A stretch of 64,000 bases of DNA from Amaurobius ferox (GCA_951213105.1 OX578146.1:112391927-112455926), one strand, 5' to 3'; positions 1-11,486 are shown, counted from the stretch's first letter. Notes: a model not told the origin generated them from the sequence alone. Translations and numbers: made by a program.

Positions 1-347
1 CGTAGCCAAGGTAACACAACTCGGCTGCTTTTCAACCCATATTGAATTTCTAATTTATTTATTACCGAGAGGCAGCAACTCAAAATAGATAGCATTTCTC
101 TTTTATGTCGGGCCCAAATAGACCTGGGAAATAGAAGCCTAAGCAGAGGGCGCGGAAATCTGAAATTGAATAAAGACTATACTTTATAATGCTGTGGAGT
201 CCCTCTCCCTTGTGTCTTTCTATCATTTTATTAAAAGACAACACGATCAGTCTACATTTCCAAAAGGATTTGAGTTTATTTTGGAGACAATCGTATTTGA
301 GGTTTTTTTTATTTTTCGCAGTGCTTTGGCCTTTAATTTATTGTATA
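1..347 (+). repeat. Direct repeat, copy 1 of 2 (~340 bp)
   Basis: This stretch is a diverged direct copy of 1881-2207. Shared blocks include CGTAGCC near the start, GCTTTTCAACC, TTGAATTTCTAATTTATTT, TCTGAAATTGAATA and TAATTTATTGT at the end. The left edge is cut by the window, so the unit may be longer. No terminal inverted repeat or convincing ORF is visible; the short ORF inside is not conserved in the second copy. Family unknown. Confidence 0.75.
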
Positions 348-1497
348 CTTGAACGCATTAGCCTACACTGCCCAAGACCTAAATTAGCGATTAAATAATA
401 TATTTACAGATAATACCACTGAATTTGCGAATCACCTGTTTTGAACCAAAATCATTTACTCCTTCCATTTAAATCGAAATCCCCAAGTATGCACAAAAAC
501 TTCGTACCAATATCCGTACTTTTTGCTTATACTGTTTAACTCTTTACAGAAATTTGAATGATTTATTTTAAATTTAAGATACATTTTTAATTTGAGACCT
601 GGAGTCTTGCATGCTCAGAACCAAACCAATCCTTTTTATGTTTTATTACTCTGCTCAATAAAGATTCTCATAAAGCTTGAAAAATTAAATATGGTCTAGT
701 TTCTTGACATTTTATGCTAATATTAGCATCCTACAAACTGTTTTTGTTCCAATGTGTTATAATGCCAGTATATTCTGATCATTTCTTAAGGATCCGGCAG
801 TTAGCATTTGGAATTAACATAGAATATACAGTTAAAAGTGCAGTAATTTATCCTTGCTTGAAAAATGCCCTACCTTCCGATAGGTAGACGCAGAAAAGCA
901 TGTTTTACTCGTGTTTATTCTATCACTTTGGTTTTAACCAATGATGTAATCTAAAGCTTATGGATGTAAATGGAAGGAGCCAACACTTCATTCTGGGAAA
1001 ACCACAAATTTGTTTGAGACAATAATTTAGCTGACGCTTGCGTAAGGTAAGTTCCGCTAGCATTGCATTTTATTGTATGTATGCATTTCTATAGCGAAAG
1101 ACTTGTATTGGATTAAATAATATTTCTTTAAACTATTAATTTTGCAGAAAAAATATGAGTGCAATGAAAATTAGAACTCAAAACAAGATAAAATTGTCCT
1201 ATGTATTCAAAATAAATCTTTCAATTTATTTTATCTCCACATTCTGTACCCTGTTTTATAACTTAGAAAAATGATTATTACTTCTACTCATAATTAGGGA
1301 AATTCAATTTAAAAATAATTAAAAAAAATACATGTACTAAAGACTACTACGCCTTCCTGGGGTGTCAAACACAAACAAGTGTGACCTTACTAACCTTAAT
1401 GACACCTAGATAAAATTCTCAAAGCATTATTATGGTATTTTCAAACTTTTCTTTCATGGGAGTTTTATCTACTTCTCTCTAACTCCATGGTCTAATC
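348..1497. other. No recognised feature
   Basis: AT-rich sequence without a convincing ORF, RNA gene or repeat that I can recognise. A perfect 5' splice donor word (AAG|GTAAGT) occurs at 1044-1052, but no open exon precedes it. Confidence 0.5.
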
Positions 1498-1695
1498 CAG
1501 CGTTTTTCAAAGTGTATTCCGTGACAATATTTCATAGACTCCGCCGCGAAATAGTTTCCTATAAATTTCTTAAATAGAAAATTTGCGAATTCATCATTTG
1601 GCTGGCTCACAGTGGACTTCTCGTTTTGGAGTTCCGCTATAAAATTAAATGTCAAATAAAAGGGTTTCGCGACCCAAAAAGTTTGAGGAACACTG
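1498..1695. mobile_element. Short non-autonomous hAT-like element
   Basis: A 198 bp element starting CAGCGTTTTTCAAAG and ending CTTTGAG-type (TTTGAGGAACACTG), so the ends are imperfect inverted repeats of about 15 bp. It is flanked by 8-bp direct repeats, GTCTAATC (1490-1497) and GTCTAACC (1696-1703), differing at one base. CA-starting ends and an 8-bp duplication are typical of hAT transposons. There is no transposase inside, so it would need one from elsewhere. The assignment to hAT rests on ends and duplication length only. Confidence 0.7.
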
Positions 1696-1880
1696 GTCTA
1701 ACCAAACAATGCAGAATACTCACACAACCTTGGCACGTAGTAGGCAAAAATTCATTATACACAAAATTCAAGAAATGCAATCATAAAATGTAACACAGAA
1801 AAAACCTCTGCAATGTTAAAATCAAATCCGGGAAATGATTTCCAAGATGGTCTAAAAGAGATACTTCCTCCCCTTAGCAT

Positions 1881-2207
1881 CGTAGCCAGGGTAACGCAAC
1901 TCGACTGCTTTTCAACCTCATATTGAATTTCTAATTTATTTATTACTCGTGGCAGCAACTCGGAATAAATAGCACCTTCTTTTATATGAAACCCGAATAG
2001 ATCTAGGCTGGGCAAATCTGAAATTGAATAGGGACTATACTTTTTAATGCTGCAGTCTTCTCCCTAGAGCTTTTCTATCATTTTACTCCAGGTCGAAGGA
2101 TCGGCCTCTATATTTTCAATACGATTTAAGTTTATTCTGAAAGAAATCGGATTCGTAATTTTTTTTTTTTTTCCCGCGGTCCATTCGGCTATAATTTATT
2201 GTCTATA
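1881..2207 (+). repeat. Direct repeat, copy 2 of 2 (~330 bp)
   Basis: Second copy of the repeat at 1-347, same orientation, offset 1880 bp, with many substitutions and small indels. It ends about 40 bp before the family A repeat. Function and class unknown. Confidence 0.75.
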
Positions 2208-2246
2208 TGCACTGTATCAGTTTGCAATATGTATATAAAAAATAAC

Positions 2247-3162
2247 AAATCTGATGTGGGCAACACATGACTTTCCTTATATAATGCAATGAATTTACTA
2301 CTTTTACAGTAAAAAAATAGGTTTTTCTTATAGTAGATACTTATAATCTTTCCGAGATATTGAATTTTCGACAATTAGTCGTCATTTTCATTGATTTAGC
2401 GTCATTTTAATTCATTTGGCGAGATTTTCGTTAATTTGACAACATTTCAAAAAGTCGCCAAGTTGGCGACTCCGCCAAATTCGTCGCCAAAATCTCGCCA
2501 AGCTTTACTGACGGAGATATATGTTATTCTTATAGCAGATAAATGACTATTGGTGTTCAAATACAAAAGTATTACTCGAAGTATCTTTTCTCATGAATGG
2601 AACGAGCTAGATCCACGAGAATGATGTCACCCAATTTATCGCATGGTATTACATATGAAAAGTGAACATGTTTCTCAATAGGACATATATATATTTTTTA
2701 TTTTATATGGCTTTTTGATAATTTTTTTGAAAAATGTGCAATATCTCGAGAACGGTTCATGTTAGCGTTCTCAAATTTATGTTAATTGTTTTCTAATGAA
2801 AAATTACATAAGAAATGTCTATTTGCGTAACTTTATTAGCGGTTTTGATTTTTTGACGATTTTTTCAAAATTTCACTCGAAAATTTAGGGGGGTTCTGAA
2901 CCTTCGATTACGTTTAAAAACAATAGGCTTCCAGTGTTTACGGATTGTGATTTTTGTACCAAATTTCGTTCTAATTTCTCCATTCGTTCGTCAGTTATCG
3001 TCTCCATAGACTCACTGACACACACACACACAGACATCACTTCAAAAATGTTTGATTCGTGATCAGGGGTGCTTGAAACGTGCTCTCCCGTCGAAAACTC
3101 GAATTCGAATTTTCGACCCCGTCACATACTTTCCTTATACATTATGTATATAAGGAAAGTAA
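2247..3162 (-). repeat. Dispersed repeat family A, copy A
   Basis: About 0.92 kb, homologous to 29971-30914 and 52588-53513 but inverted. In family orientation it opens with a palindrome made of ACTTTCCTTATA and its complement, then a (GT)n tract, then AT-rich sequence. Near the far end lies a cluster of TTGGCGA/TCGCCAA words, and it closes with TATAAGGAAAGT plus a small hairpin in ATGTGG..CCACAT. Short ORFs shared between copies are broken differently in each copy, so I read it as non-coding. It may be a non-autonomous transposon; the class is unresolved. Confidence 0.85.
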
Positions 3163-5996
3163 AAATAATAAACAAATGTTGTGACGATAATTTTCGTGAA
3201 TTCTACATTAGTCAAATTTGTATTATAATTTGTCTTAAAAAAGCCATAAGAAAGTGCCGCTTGTGAGTTTTTAGTATATGACCTATGGACCATGGTCTTC
3301 GCGTGCTGGGGGATAATTAATCCATTCAGCAATTGCTTTTAAGCAAAGCCCTGTAATAAACGCTAGAGAACTTGCTGAAGAAGAATTCCATCCAGAACAT
3401 CGCAAAATTTTCCTGTTGCCATTGCAGTTCTCGAGCTATTTCCATGCTGATGAGACACAACCGGTCTTGGGTCGCTATTATCTGAATTGGAATCCTAATA
3501 TCCCTATGATTTTTACAAAGCAAAATGCTTTTCGCATGCAATGATTTATTATACATCGTTAAAAAGTTAAATTCACGTGGGAACTCATGCAAATCCATTA
3601 CTGTAAAAGGTTAGATTAATGTGGCAACTCATGCAAAGCCCCTTACTAAATTTTCTGTGATTGAAAACTTATATCTATTTCAATTGAAAAAAAAAATGGT
3701 TCTATAAAAATACTATATCAGACCACTAAGAAACCACATTGGCTTATTTACGCCGCACTTTTAACAAAAACCCTTTATAAATACGTTAGCAAGAACATTA
3801 TAAGTATAATATAAAATTGAATATTGATCAGGGATATAAGGGAATACATTTTTATCTCTCAAAGGTATTTCTATTCGAATCTATTGGATAAAATCGAACT
3901 CCACTCCAGGAAAAAAAGTTTTAGAAAGGAAAGAGATTGGTCTCTATTTAATTTCAGATTTAGACTCCAATTATGTAAACCACTATTTCTTTCCTTACCT
4001 TAAAAAACATAAAATTTTGATACTGAAGTATTTCTTAAATGTAAAAGTACAATACGTATTATAAGAAACAATGAAAAAATCATTCAGTAGCATACATTTT
4101 TTGGGAGGGGGGTGAGGAGGCGGGAGAAAGTCAAAAAGATTTTATCTCTCTGAATATAAACATATTTTAAATATAAACTGTTATTCACTACTGAAACTAT
4201 TAATAGTTTTCTGAGATAATCAAAAAGCTTGTTCAGTACAAATTTCTTTGTAATTAAGTCGGAGAAAAAAGTTTTAATAATATTCATCTTCGTGGTATGA
4301 TTGAAGTCATTGGTCACCATAAAGATTTGAAAAATTTACTCATGCGGCAAGTTTTTTTGCTGCCAGTTTAATTATCTTCTATTTGGTACTAAAGAGAGTT
4401 AAACGCGAAACCGGTCCCACTGACGCCAGCTGCAATTATCAGAACTCGGCTAGAAATGAGTAAGAAGTACTTCGCCTGAAATGTGCAGAATGATACAAAA
4501 AGTAATCAAGATAATCTCTGTAACTAAAGTTTCTTTTGGGGATTTTCAAGAACAATAAAAAAATATTACCTAGCTAAACAATTTCCAGACGAAATCACAC
4601 ACACACAGATAGAACGTTTAAATAAATCTCATTTATCATCACATCAACGATTTATCGGTTATTTGTTCTAGGAGCAACTTTTTATGAAACTACGAAAAAC
4701 AGTTCAAACACAAGACAAAAATATGAAGCGAAACTCAAATATTTAACCGTGGGACAAATGACAAATATATATATATATATATATATATATTCAGCAAAAA
4801 TTAACAAAGTATTCTTTTTTTTTTCCTAGAACTCAAACAGTAAGTCTATTTCTGGTGATATTTCAAGATCATAATGGGATATTTGTAAACCTATTCTTCA
4901 TCCCCCTCTCCCTATTTTCTCGCAATTGATTTTTATTGCGTTTCGCTTACAACGAACTTTGCAAAAAATGCAATAAAGCGACTGACGAAGGGAAAAATGG
5001 CGCAAAATAAATCTGTTTCCGCTGGCGATGGAACATTTTCAAGGTAATTTAAACCCTCCCCGAGTCAAAATAATGCCTTTTTAAACGACTGTTGAGTTGA
5101 GTTGTTTCCCACTTCGAGAACAGGAGAGGAAACAATGAATAACTTTGTTCCCATGGAATTCGAACAGAACGTCTGGCATTTAAATAATAGTGATACTAGT
5201 TACTGCCAATAGAGGAAGTTCTATTCTTGCTGATAAGGGAAGTATAAAGTTCAGTAGCAAGGCATTATTTATCAGAGCTTATAGTAATACACTTCAGTAG
5301 ATTTCCAATAACAGCGTCTTTTACAGAGGAGTGGAAAGAAGTGTAGTATGTAAATGTGCCATGCTTGATATTGAAATGAAAAATGTATTTGTAATAAATT
5401 AGCTGGCTTTCCACGTTTATTCAAATGCGAAAATATTTGAATGAGCAAAACAGAAGCACAGAACTTTTCTCGTATGGATTACAATGGCAATAAAATGCTG
5501 CTGAATAGTTTAAGATAGCAGTAAGAAGGAATGTAGTTATAGTATATCCTCGATCTCGAATATTACTTATTCCAATGCCAAAATGCGCATATCTTCACAG
5601 GTACACAACTAACTATTCTTGTATACATAAAGATAGCAATAAAATATGCTGAATAGTTTAATGCAGCAACAAAAAGAAATGTAGTTATATATATGATACA
5701 GACATTTGAACCTCCCACCCCACCCCAAGTTAAAGCGCCATTTTCTTTACCAACCGTTATTCCAGATCTATTTTTCATCAAATTACTCGTATTCCAAATC
5801 TATTCATCATGCGATTATCGCAACCTTTGTAAAAAAATTCAGTGTGCTTTTTACTTCTATTCAAGTAATACATTGCGGACCTTTGCTTTTATTAAAGACA
5901 TCTACTCTATTCAAGGTGAAAACACTTTAAAAGACAGCTAATCCTATTACGTGAATGTAGGGTTTCCATATTTTGATCATCGGGGTGGGGTTGACA
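3163..5996. other. Mostly featureless AT-rich sequence
   Basis: I see no gene. A pure (AT)n microsatellite occupies about 4765-4790. The other ORFs here are short and have no recognisable motif. Confidence 0.5.
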
Positions 5997-6325
5997 GATT
6001 TGGCGATTTATCACCAACGTGGCGAATTTTGGAATGTACTGGAACTTTCTTGAAATATAGAATATTATTGGAGATACCTGCCCTTTGTAGAGAGTTTAAC
6101 GGACAGTATATAAAAGAAGTCGTATGAAAGTAGAGGAATATGAAAATAGGGTTGTCGTACTTTGGAGACTTTTTGGAGAATGGGTGCCATATTTGGCGAA
6201 ATATCGCCAAATTGGCGATTTTTCGAATCTATTGGAGCGTTGTCGGGATACCGACTAGTTTTGGAGATATGAGCATTTTATAGATATTTCTATTGAGAGT
6301 ATATAAAGGGAGTCATAGCTCAGTT
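5997..6325 (+). repeat. Two-unit diverged tandem repeat with TTGGCGA words
   Basis: Two units about 190 bp apart share the order: TTTGGCGA cluster, TTGGAGATA, a 30 bp spacer, AGTATATAAA and a GTCRTA block. The second unit ends in GTCATAGCTCAGTTGG, which resembles a pol III A box, just upstream of the MITE at 6338. The TTGGCGA words link it loosely to family A. Confidence 0.55.
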
Positions 6326-6337
6326 GGAAATCAGCTG

Positions 6338-6700
6338 CCCTAGTAGCATTTAATATTGGACCAATATTATATATCTTGGCATTACATTGACCAATATCTT
6401 GGCATTACATTGGAAATATTTCCAATGTAATCCCAATATTGTGCAAATACTGGGATTACATTGGCCGCCAATATTGGCTAATATTTTCATTACAATGTTA
6501 CGCCAATATTGGTGTTACATTGGAAATATTGGCGTAATATTGTTCCAATATTTTAAGTCAATATTGGACCAATTCCGTCAAAATATCCACTTTTTCATAT
6601 TGGTCCTTGGGCCAATAGAATGCCAATATTGGGTCAATAGAAAGCCAATATTGAGCCAATAGAAAGCCAATATTGGGCTAATATTGGATTGCTACTAGAG
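6338..6700. mobile_element. Palindrome-rich MITE, copy 1
   Basis: A 363 bp element with inverted ends CCCTAGTAGCA / TGCTACTAGAG. The interior is a string of CCAATATTGG-like palindromes (about 10 to 15 partial copies), with spacers such as ACATTGGAAATATTTCCAATG, also palindromic. A second diverged copy with the same ends lies at 20975-21259. No clear target duplication is visible. The ORF across it is an artefact of the repeat. Likely a foldback-type non-autonomous DNA transposon; superfamily unknown. Confidence 0.75.
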
Positions 6701-7280
6701 TGGCGTGATACGAGCTAAATTAAATTGTGATATAATTCAGTGTTTTGAGAATAATATAAGTTTTTTTTTTTAAGGTGTGAATTAGCTGAGCATTTAATTG
6801 CTCTTTGACTGTATCTGACAGTTGTTTTAGTGATCTTGGAAGATAGTTATCGAGTTATTCGCCGCGTATTATTCCTGTTTACGCTTATGAGCGCTTTTAT
6901 ATAAAAGAGTTAGTTATCCAGAAATTTGGACTCATTCTTATAACCTGAGAGGACACTCACGATTTCAAAGCATACATCGTAACATTATTATAAACCAATC
7001 TAGACCATAAAGTAAACTATATTCCTACAAAGGTATATCTTGCACGCAGTTTCCAACCTTGACCAGCTATAATTATAAATTATACGACTAAAATATGCCT
7101 ATTCCATAAACTGCTCGTCATTAAAATTTCCTTGTGTCGCTATTCTCTTCCTGTGGAAACCATAATGGTTCAGGTTTCCCACACCTGGCGAGAGTATGTT
7201 CTTCGCCAGTTCCTTTAAAAACGCTGTATCCTCCGAGTTCAATCCTCGTGTCTTAACCACTGGGATATCCCGCCTCAGAG
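6701..7280. other. No gene recognised; small hairpin
   Basis: A GC-richer block near 7180-7260 contains a short inverted repeat, CTGGCGA..TCGCCAG. On the minus strand it has a CCCAGTGGTTAAGA stretch resembling a tRNA A box, but no good B box follows. Otherwise nothing supportable. Confidence 0.35.
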
Positions 7281-7710
7281 CAGTACATTGATTTGAATGA
7301 TGCAATTCACATGGGACGTAGCCCAGTGGCTAGCACTGGGAATTGCACTCACCAGGTTCGATTCCCTCCGCTGCCCAAACTGCCGCAGTGTTCACGCGGA
7401 GTACGATCACGTTAAACATGTGGGTTCGTAAGTCCTTCTGAGAGGTTAGTGGTAGGGAAAGGAGGATACGGTCCCTGTGGATGCCTCCCCCACTGGGTTC
7501 CGGTTTAAATTGGGTGGCTCTTCCCGGCTGCCCAAACAGTTACCTTACACCTTTCTGGTATGTCGAACGGTCTGGGTCTCAACATCAACAAGGGACGCTA
7601 GATCTGGCGTCATGTTGGCGTTACAAAGAAATCGGCGTCCCTCTTTTTGACGCGCCACTGACGCCAAACCAAGCGTCCCGTGTGGACTTCACCTTTCAAA
7701 TCAGTGTATC
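7281..7710. mobile_element. Hairpin element interrupted by a SINE
   Basis: The left arm (7281-7318, continuing at 7592-7618 after the SINE) pairs with the right arm (about 7649-7710). Shared words on the two strands include TTGATTTGAA, GGGACGCT and TGGCGTCA, which lie in the same order when the right arm is complemented. Removing the SINE restores arms of roughly 60 bp around a short loop, so this was a foldback or MITE before the SINE landed. No transposase is present. Confidence 0.65.
7319..7591 (+). mobile_element. tRNA-derived SINE with (CAA)n tail, copy 1
   Basis: The head contains a pol III A box, GTAGCCCAGTGGCTAGC, and a B box, GGTTCGATTCC, followed by the family body (CACGCGGAGTACGATCACG, GGTCCCTGTGGATGCC, CGGTCTGGGTCTC) and a short CAACATCAACAA tail. 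It sits inside the hairpin element, with GGGACG on both sides (7313-7318 and 7592-7597). That could be a short target duplication, but GGGACG also resembles the SINE's own GGGCGCG start. Homologous to the copies at 11682 and 27915. Confidence 0.85.
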
Positions 7711-8008
7711 GCTGGGAAAAAGCGTCAACGTGGTACTACAGAACACGGGTATAAAATGACGCACATCGCTCGTGTGAACGAGCCGAAATTACGAAGCTGA
7801 TCGACGTCAGAACCAGAGTTCGGTGTTGAAAACCCAGGCCGTCCAACTCGTCCTAGGACATGAGCAGCTATTTTGAACGGCCGGGAATTCAGAGTTCCTT
7901 CCGTGTGAACTGCATCGTTCAAATCTATGTATTGCTGGGACACGGCGTCAACTTGGCATCACAGAACGCAACTGCAATATTGACGCATGCCGCTCGTTTG
8001 CACGTGCC
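7681..8008 (+). repeat. GC-rich direct repeat, period ~223 bp
   Basis: 7681-7785 and 7904-8008 are diverged direct copies sharing blocks such as CTGGGA..GCGTCAAC, TCACAGAAC, TTGACGCA and CGCTCG. The first copy overlaps the right arm of the hairpin element, so the whole 7281-8008 region may be one compound transposon end. It is clearly more GC-rich than its surroundings. Confidence 0.6.
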
Positions 8009-8284
8009 TTTAAGATCTATCAGTATGACCACCCTTTTTTTAATACTTAATAGCATCCTGTTGATCATCTTAACACGCTGTGAATTAAAACCGCTGCCAT
8101 AGTTAAGGTAAAATTCACATTTCAGTTTTATCTTGATCCTGGTTATCCACCACTACATCTAAACTGCAAAGTTAACCTAAGTGCTATTGTAAATAACTAG
8201 TCTTAACAGGGATGTGAACCCCTAATTTCCGGCTGGACAGACAACGCTCTATCTATTAAAAAACTAAAACGATTATCTACATTT

Positions 8285-8770
8285 GAAATGAACTGTGGCG
8301 ATTGGGCGTCGCCGGGCCCCGAACCAGGGACCCTTTGGTTACAAGACCGACATTATAATCACTGAGCAAAAGCTAGCTCCTCCTCTGTTCTTATAATTCG
8401 GGTACAGACTCCAAGCATCTTTTGGTCAGATGTCTTTGCTGCCGCACACTCCCTCCGCTGATGATGAAGGCCGGGAGGCGTGTCGCCTCGGCGTGACGGT
8501 CAGTCGTGGTCAACCAGGAAGGGAGTGTCAAGGCTTCTGATTTCGTGTGGGGCTGCCATCTCGTGTTGAGATCGTTGGAGAGGAAAGTTGCGTGTTTCGT
8601 ATGTCCAGGGTAACCACTGTGGTGATTGAGCGTCGCCGGGCCTCGAACCAGGGACCCTTTGCTTACAAGACCGACATTATAATCACTGAGCAAAAGCTAG
8701 CTCCTCCTCTGTTCTTATAATTCGGGTACCGGCTCCAAGCATCTTTTGATCAGATGTCTTTGCTGCCGCA
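8285..8770 (-). mobile_element. tRNA-Thr-like SINE, 1.5-unit tandem copy
   Basis: Read on the minus strand, this holds two tRNA-like heads 324 bp apart. Each has an A-box-like TAGCTTTTGCTCAGTGATTA (complement of 8680-8699 in the first), an anticodon region GGTCTTGTAACC (TGT, threonine-like) and a B box, GGTTCGAGGCC (complement of about 8639-8649). Between them is a GC-rich body, 8447-8608. The segments 8285-8446 and 8609-8770 are nearly identical. I call it a dimeric or tandemly duplicated SINE rather than a working tRNA: the anticodon loop is short by a base and the A box carries an insertion. Confidence 0.7.
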
Positions 8771-9802
8771 GAACTTTACGTGTATATTGCACAAAAAAAT
8801 TCACAATAAATTAAAATGAATAAATAAATATATATATATAAAGTTTGATACTCAGGGATAGTCATGAAAAAAATTTCTTGTAAGATATCATTACCATTGG
8901 CCATAAATCAAACTAAAAAATACACCAGTTTTATTTTTGAAAGTATAAATGTGCGTAAGCAAAGCAGCGAGGTAGATTGGAATAAAGGAGTTCTTATGAA
9001 AATATTGAATAACTGTATTTACTCAATTGATGAAAACCCGATCAAATCGATTTTCGATATAGATTTTAGATTATCAATAATAAGGTACAGTATGAATTAT
9101 TGAAAAATGATTATTGATCGTGTAAAGGTCAATTAACAAGGTGGCACCGATGGAGATCGTAAAGTATAATCTAGTGCATATTGGAATATTTTTAGAACTA
9201 AAGAAAATATAAACAGCATTTTGTCTTCTCAGCTACGTTAGATAACGTTTTCAGAGTGGTCGTAAAAGTACTAAACATAGCAAAACTAATTTCATTTTAC
9301 CATCTATTCTAAAACATTTTAGAATATTTTATGTACAGAAAACGTGGCGATACTTTAGCTGATGCGTTTTTGCTCTTTTTGAAATATTTCGTAATCTGAC
9401 AGACGCTCGAAAATGTCATTTATAAATATTTTATAAAGAAAATTAAAGCTCTTGATCTACTTTACTAAGCCCTTGAGCGAGCTTAAGCTTAGTCTGAACC
9501 ATTAGCTGGACAGGGCCAACATTATATACAGTTTTAAGCGGGAGGTCAGTTTTAATTAGACCGGACATGACCGAAAGTAGCCTATTTCTAAAGCAGTACA
9601 GTAAATCCTCTATGAGAGACCACCTTCCTTAACAGCCACTTTTTTTTTTTTTGGAACGAAAATTTTCCCAAGAGACTCAATACTAAACTTACCCCATTCA
9701 GAGACCATGAGAAACCATTTTCCCTCCCGAAGCGGCCACACGCTTGGAAACTGGGAAGGGGGAAACTTTCACTTTCTGATTATTTAAAAGCGAATTTAAG
9801 TT
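8771..9802. other. No recognised feature
   Basis: AT-rich sequence. The ORF at 8864-9103 has no recognisable domain. Around 9597-9650 there is a poly-T run within a GC-moderate patch, but no ends of an element that I can define. Confidence 0.45.
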
Positions 9803-9829
9803 TTAAAACCCATCTCTATAGCCATCGTG

Positions 9830-10122
9830 GTAGCCATTGATCGGAAAACTAAAGCGATAGCTCAGCGTCTGCGTTTGGCGAGTAAAGCGATCACCAGAGA
9901 GTGTTATAGCCCCATGACGATCGGGTAAAGGGTCTCCGGAACTGTCCCACTTGTTTGGAATTGTTTCCATATACGATAAATGACAGAATGGTCCACAGAA
10001 AAAAAAATTAGCGACTTTTTTGGCGAACTGCTCTGCTTCAAACCTCCCAATAACACGCCAGCATTGAGCATCTCCCAATACGCATTATTTGTGTTATAAC
10101 TAATATAATCCAAAGTCAGCAT
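9830..10122 (-). pseudogene. Decayed Tc1-like transposase, N-terminal part
   Basis: Two overlapping minus-strand frames together give a helix-turn-helix region like the start of Tc1 transposases. One frame reads RVIGRFEAEQFAKKV and the other VDHSVIYRIWKQFQTSGTV, the typical recognition-helix stretch. They are out of frame with each other; the break lies near a run of nine A (about 9998-10006), a likely slippage indel. The downstream DDE/D domain was not found. Non-functional relic; the subfamily cannot be named. Confidence 0.55.
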
Positions 10123-10904
10123 CTTGGGAAAAATTTTCTCTAAGTGCCAAAATTCTTAGGCACAAAAAAGTCGTTTTCACCCTATGCCTAATTTTCATAT
10201 TAAGTAGCGATTATTCGCAAGTAATTATACGCGAAGATAATATAATCTAGTAATATAATTATAAATATAATATAAATATATTATATTATATTTATAATCA
10301 TAAGTATATAATTATAAGTAAAGGGTAATTCGCAACATCATTTGACATTTGCATATCTCCATCGGCAACAGTAAGTTTCACCCTGGAAAATCCACGAATG
10401 CGTTCGTTATTTGAAAATTTGCATCGCGTGTTAAACTTTTTGAAGACAGTATATAATTCTCTTTCCCTAAATCCATGATCAAAAATTATTATCGAATAAC
10501 GAACAACAAAGTACCACGAAGCGATACCTACCTTTCAACTCCCACCCTGCGAATATCGCATATTGCACGCTGATTTGCATTTCAAAGCCAGCAGACAGCG
10601 CGGAACTCCGATGAGTCTGGGAACATAATAATGAAGATTCCAAAGCCGACAACGGAAAATGCGCCACGCTTGCATAACGGCAAAAATGTGTGAACCAATT
10701 ATTCCTCTTCCCACTTTCTCAAATTAAACCTTGGATTTTAAAAGCGTGAAATTATTATTTGAAAATGCAGTAATTATTCCGCGAATGCTGATTGAAATGT
10801 GTTAGTAAGATAAAGGAAGTATCTGAGTTGAAAAATATAGCAAAGCGCATTTTGAGGAATAATGCTTAGAAATCAGAACTGTAACGAAAATAATATATTG
10901 CGAT
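10123..10904. other. No gene; AT palindromes
   Basis: 10236-10320 is a run of TATAATATAAATATA-type imperfect palindromes, probably microsatellite-like. Nothing else is recognisable. Confidence 0.45.
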
Positions 10905-11390
10905 AATATTTTAAAATATTTGTATATCATATTTTATGTTCAGTTGATTGGCGAGGGCAAACTATTATTAAAATGTTGAACTTCTTACAGTGATTCATAA
11001 AATTAATTTAGATCAGTTTAATTGAATATTTGTATATCACATTTTTGGTAGACGATTCAAATAAATCTTAATAATTGACATGAATATGAAACTAAAAATT
11101 AAATTTTGTGAACAAGTGACTGGCAGACAATCATTAAAATTCCGAATTATAAATAGTAATTCAATGAATAAATCTAAATCATTGACTTAAGGTTGAAGGA
11201 AATGTAAATATTGTAAACAAATGATTGGCAGACGATTATTAAAAGACAGAATCATAATGGTGAACATTTATAGACAGCTTTAAAATATTAATATAAATTT
11301 AATCTTTTAAAGAATTCAAAATTTTTTTATTTGAAAATTGAAGGAAATATTAATGTTGTATACATATAACTGATGCAGATGATTAACCTA
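10905..11390 (+). repeat. Degenerate tandem repeat, units of ~100-170 bp
   Basis: A core resembling GTGAACAAGTGACTGGCAGA followed by a CAATCATTAAAA-type stretch recurs near 10945, 11108, 11215 and, weakly, 11355, separated by AT-rich sequence with TTGAAGGAAAT and AATAAATCT blocks. Heavily diverged; no coding sign. Confidence 0.5.
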
Positions 11391-11486
11391 TTTAAAAGCT
11401 TCCCAGCTTCGCACTTGCTTATATTTTAACCTTTCTACATCTGGAAATATAAATTGTATCTTATGACCCAAGGAGAGATATATACT

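Noticed and set aside
1044..1052. Perfect splice donor word AAGGTAAGT
   Set aside because: No open exon precedes it; one such word is expected by chance in a window of this size.
6387..6662. 91-codon ORF rich in N, I and L
   Set aside because: It is the translation of CCAATATTGG palindromes inside a MITE.
8639..8705. Functional tRNA-Thr gene on the minus strand
   Set aside because: The A box carries an insertion, the anticodon loop is short by one base, and the same sequence is repeated 324 bp away with a non-tRNA body; this fits a SINE.
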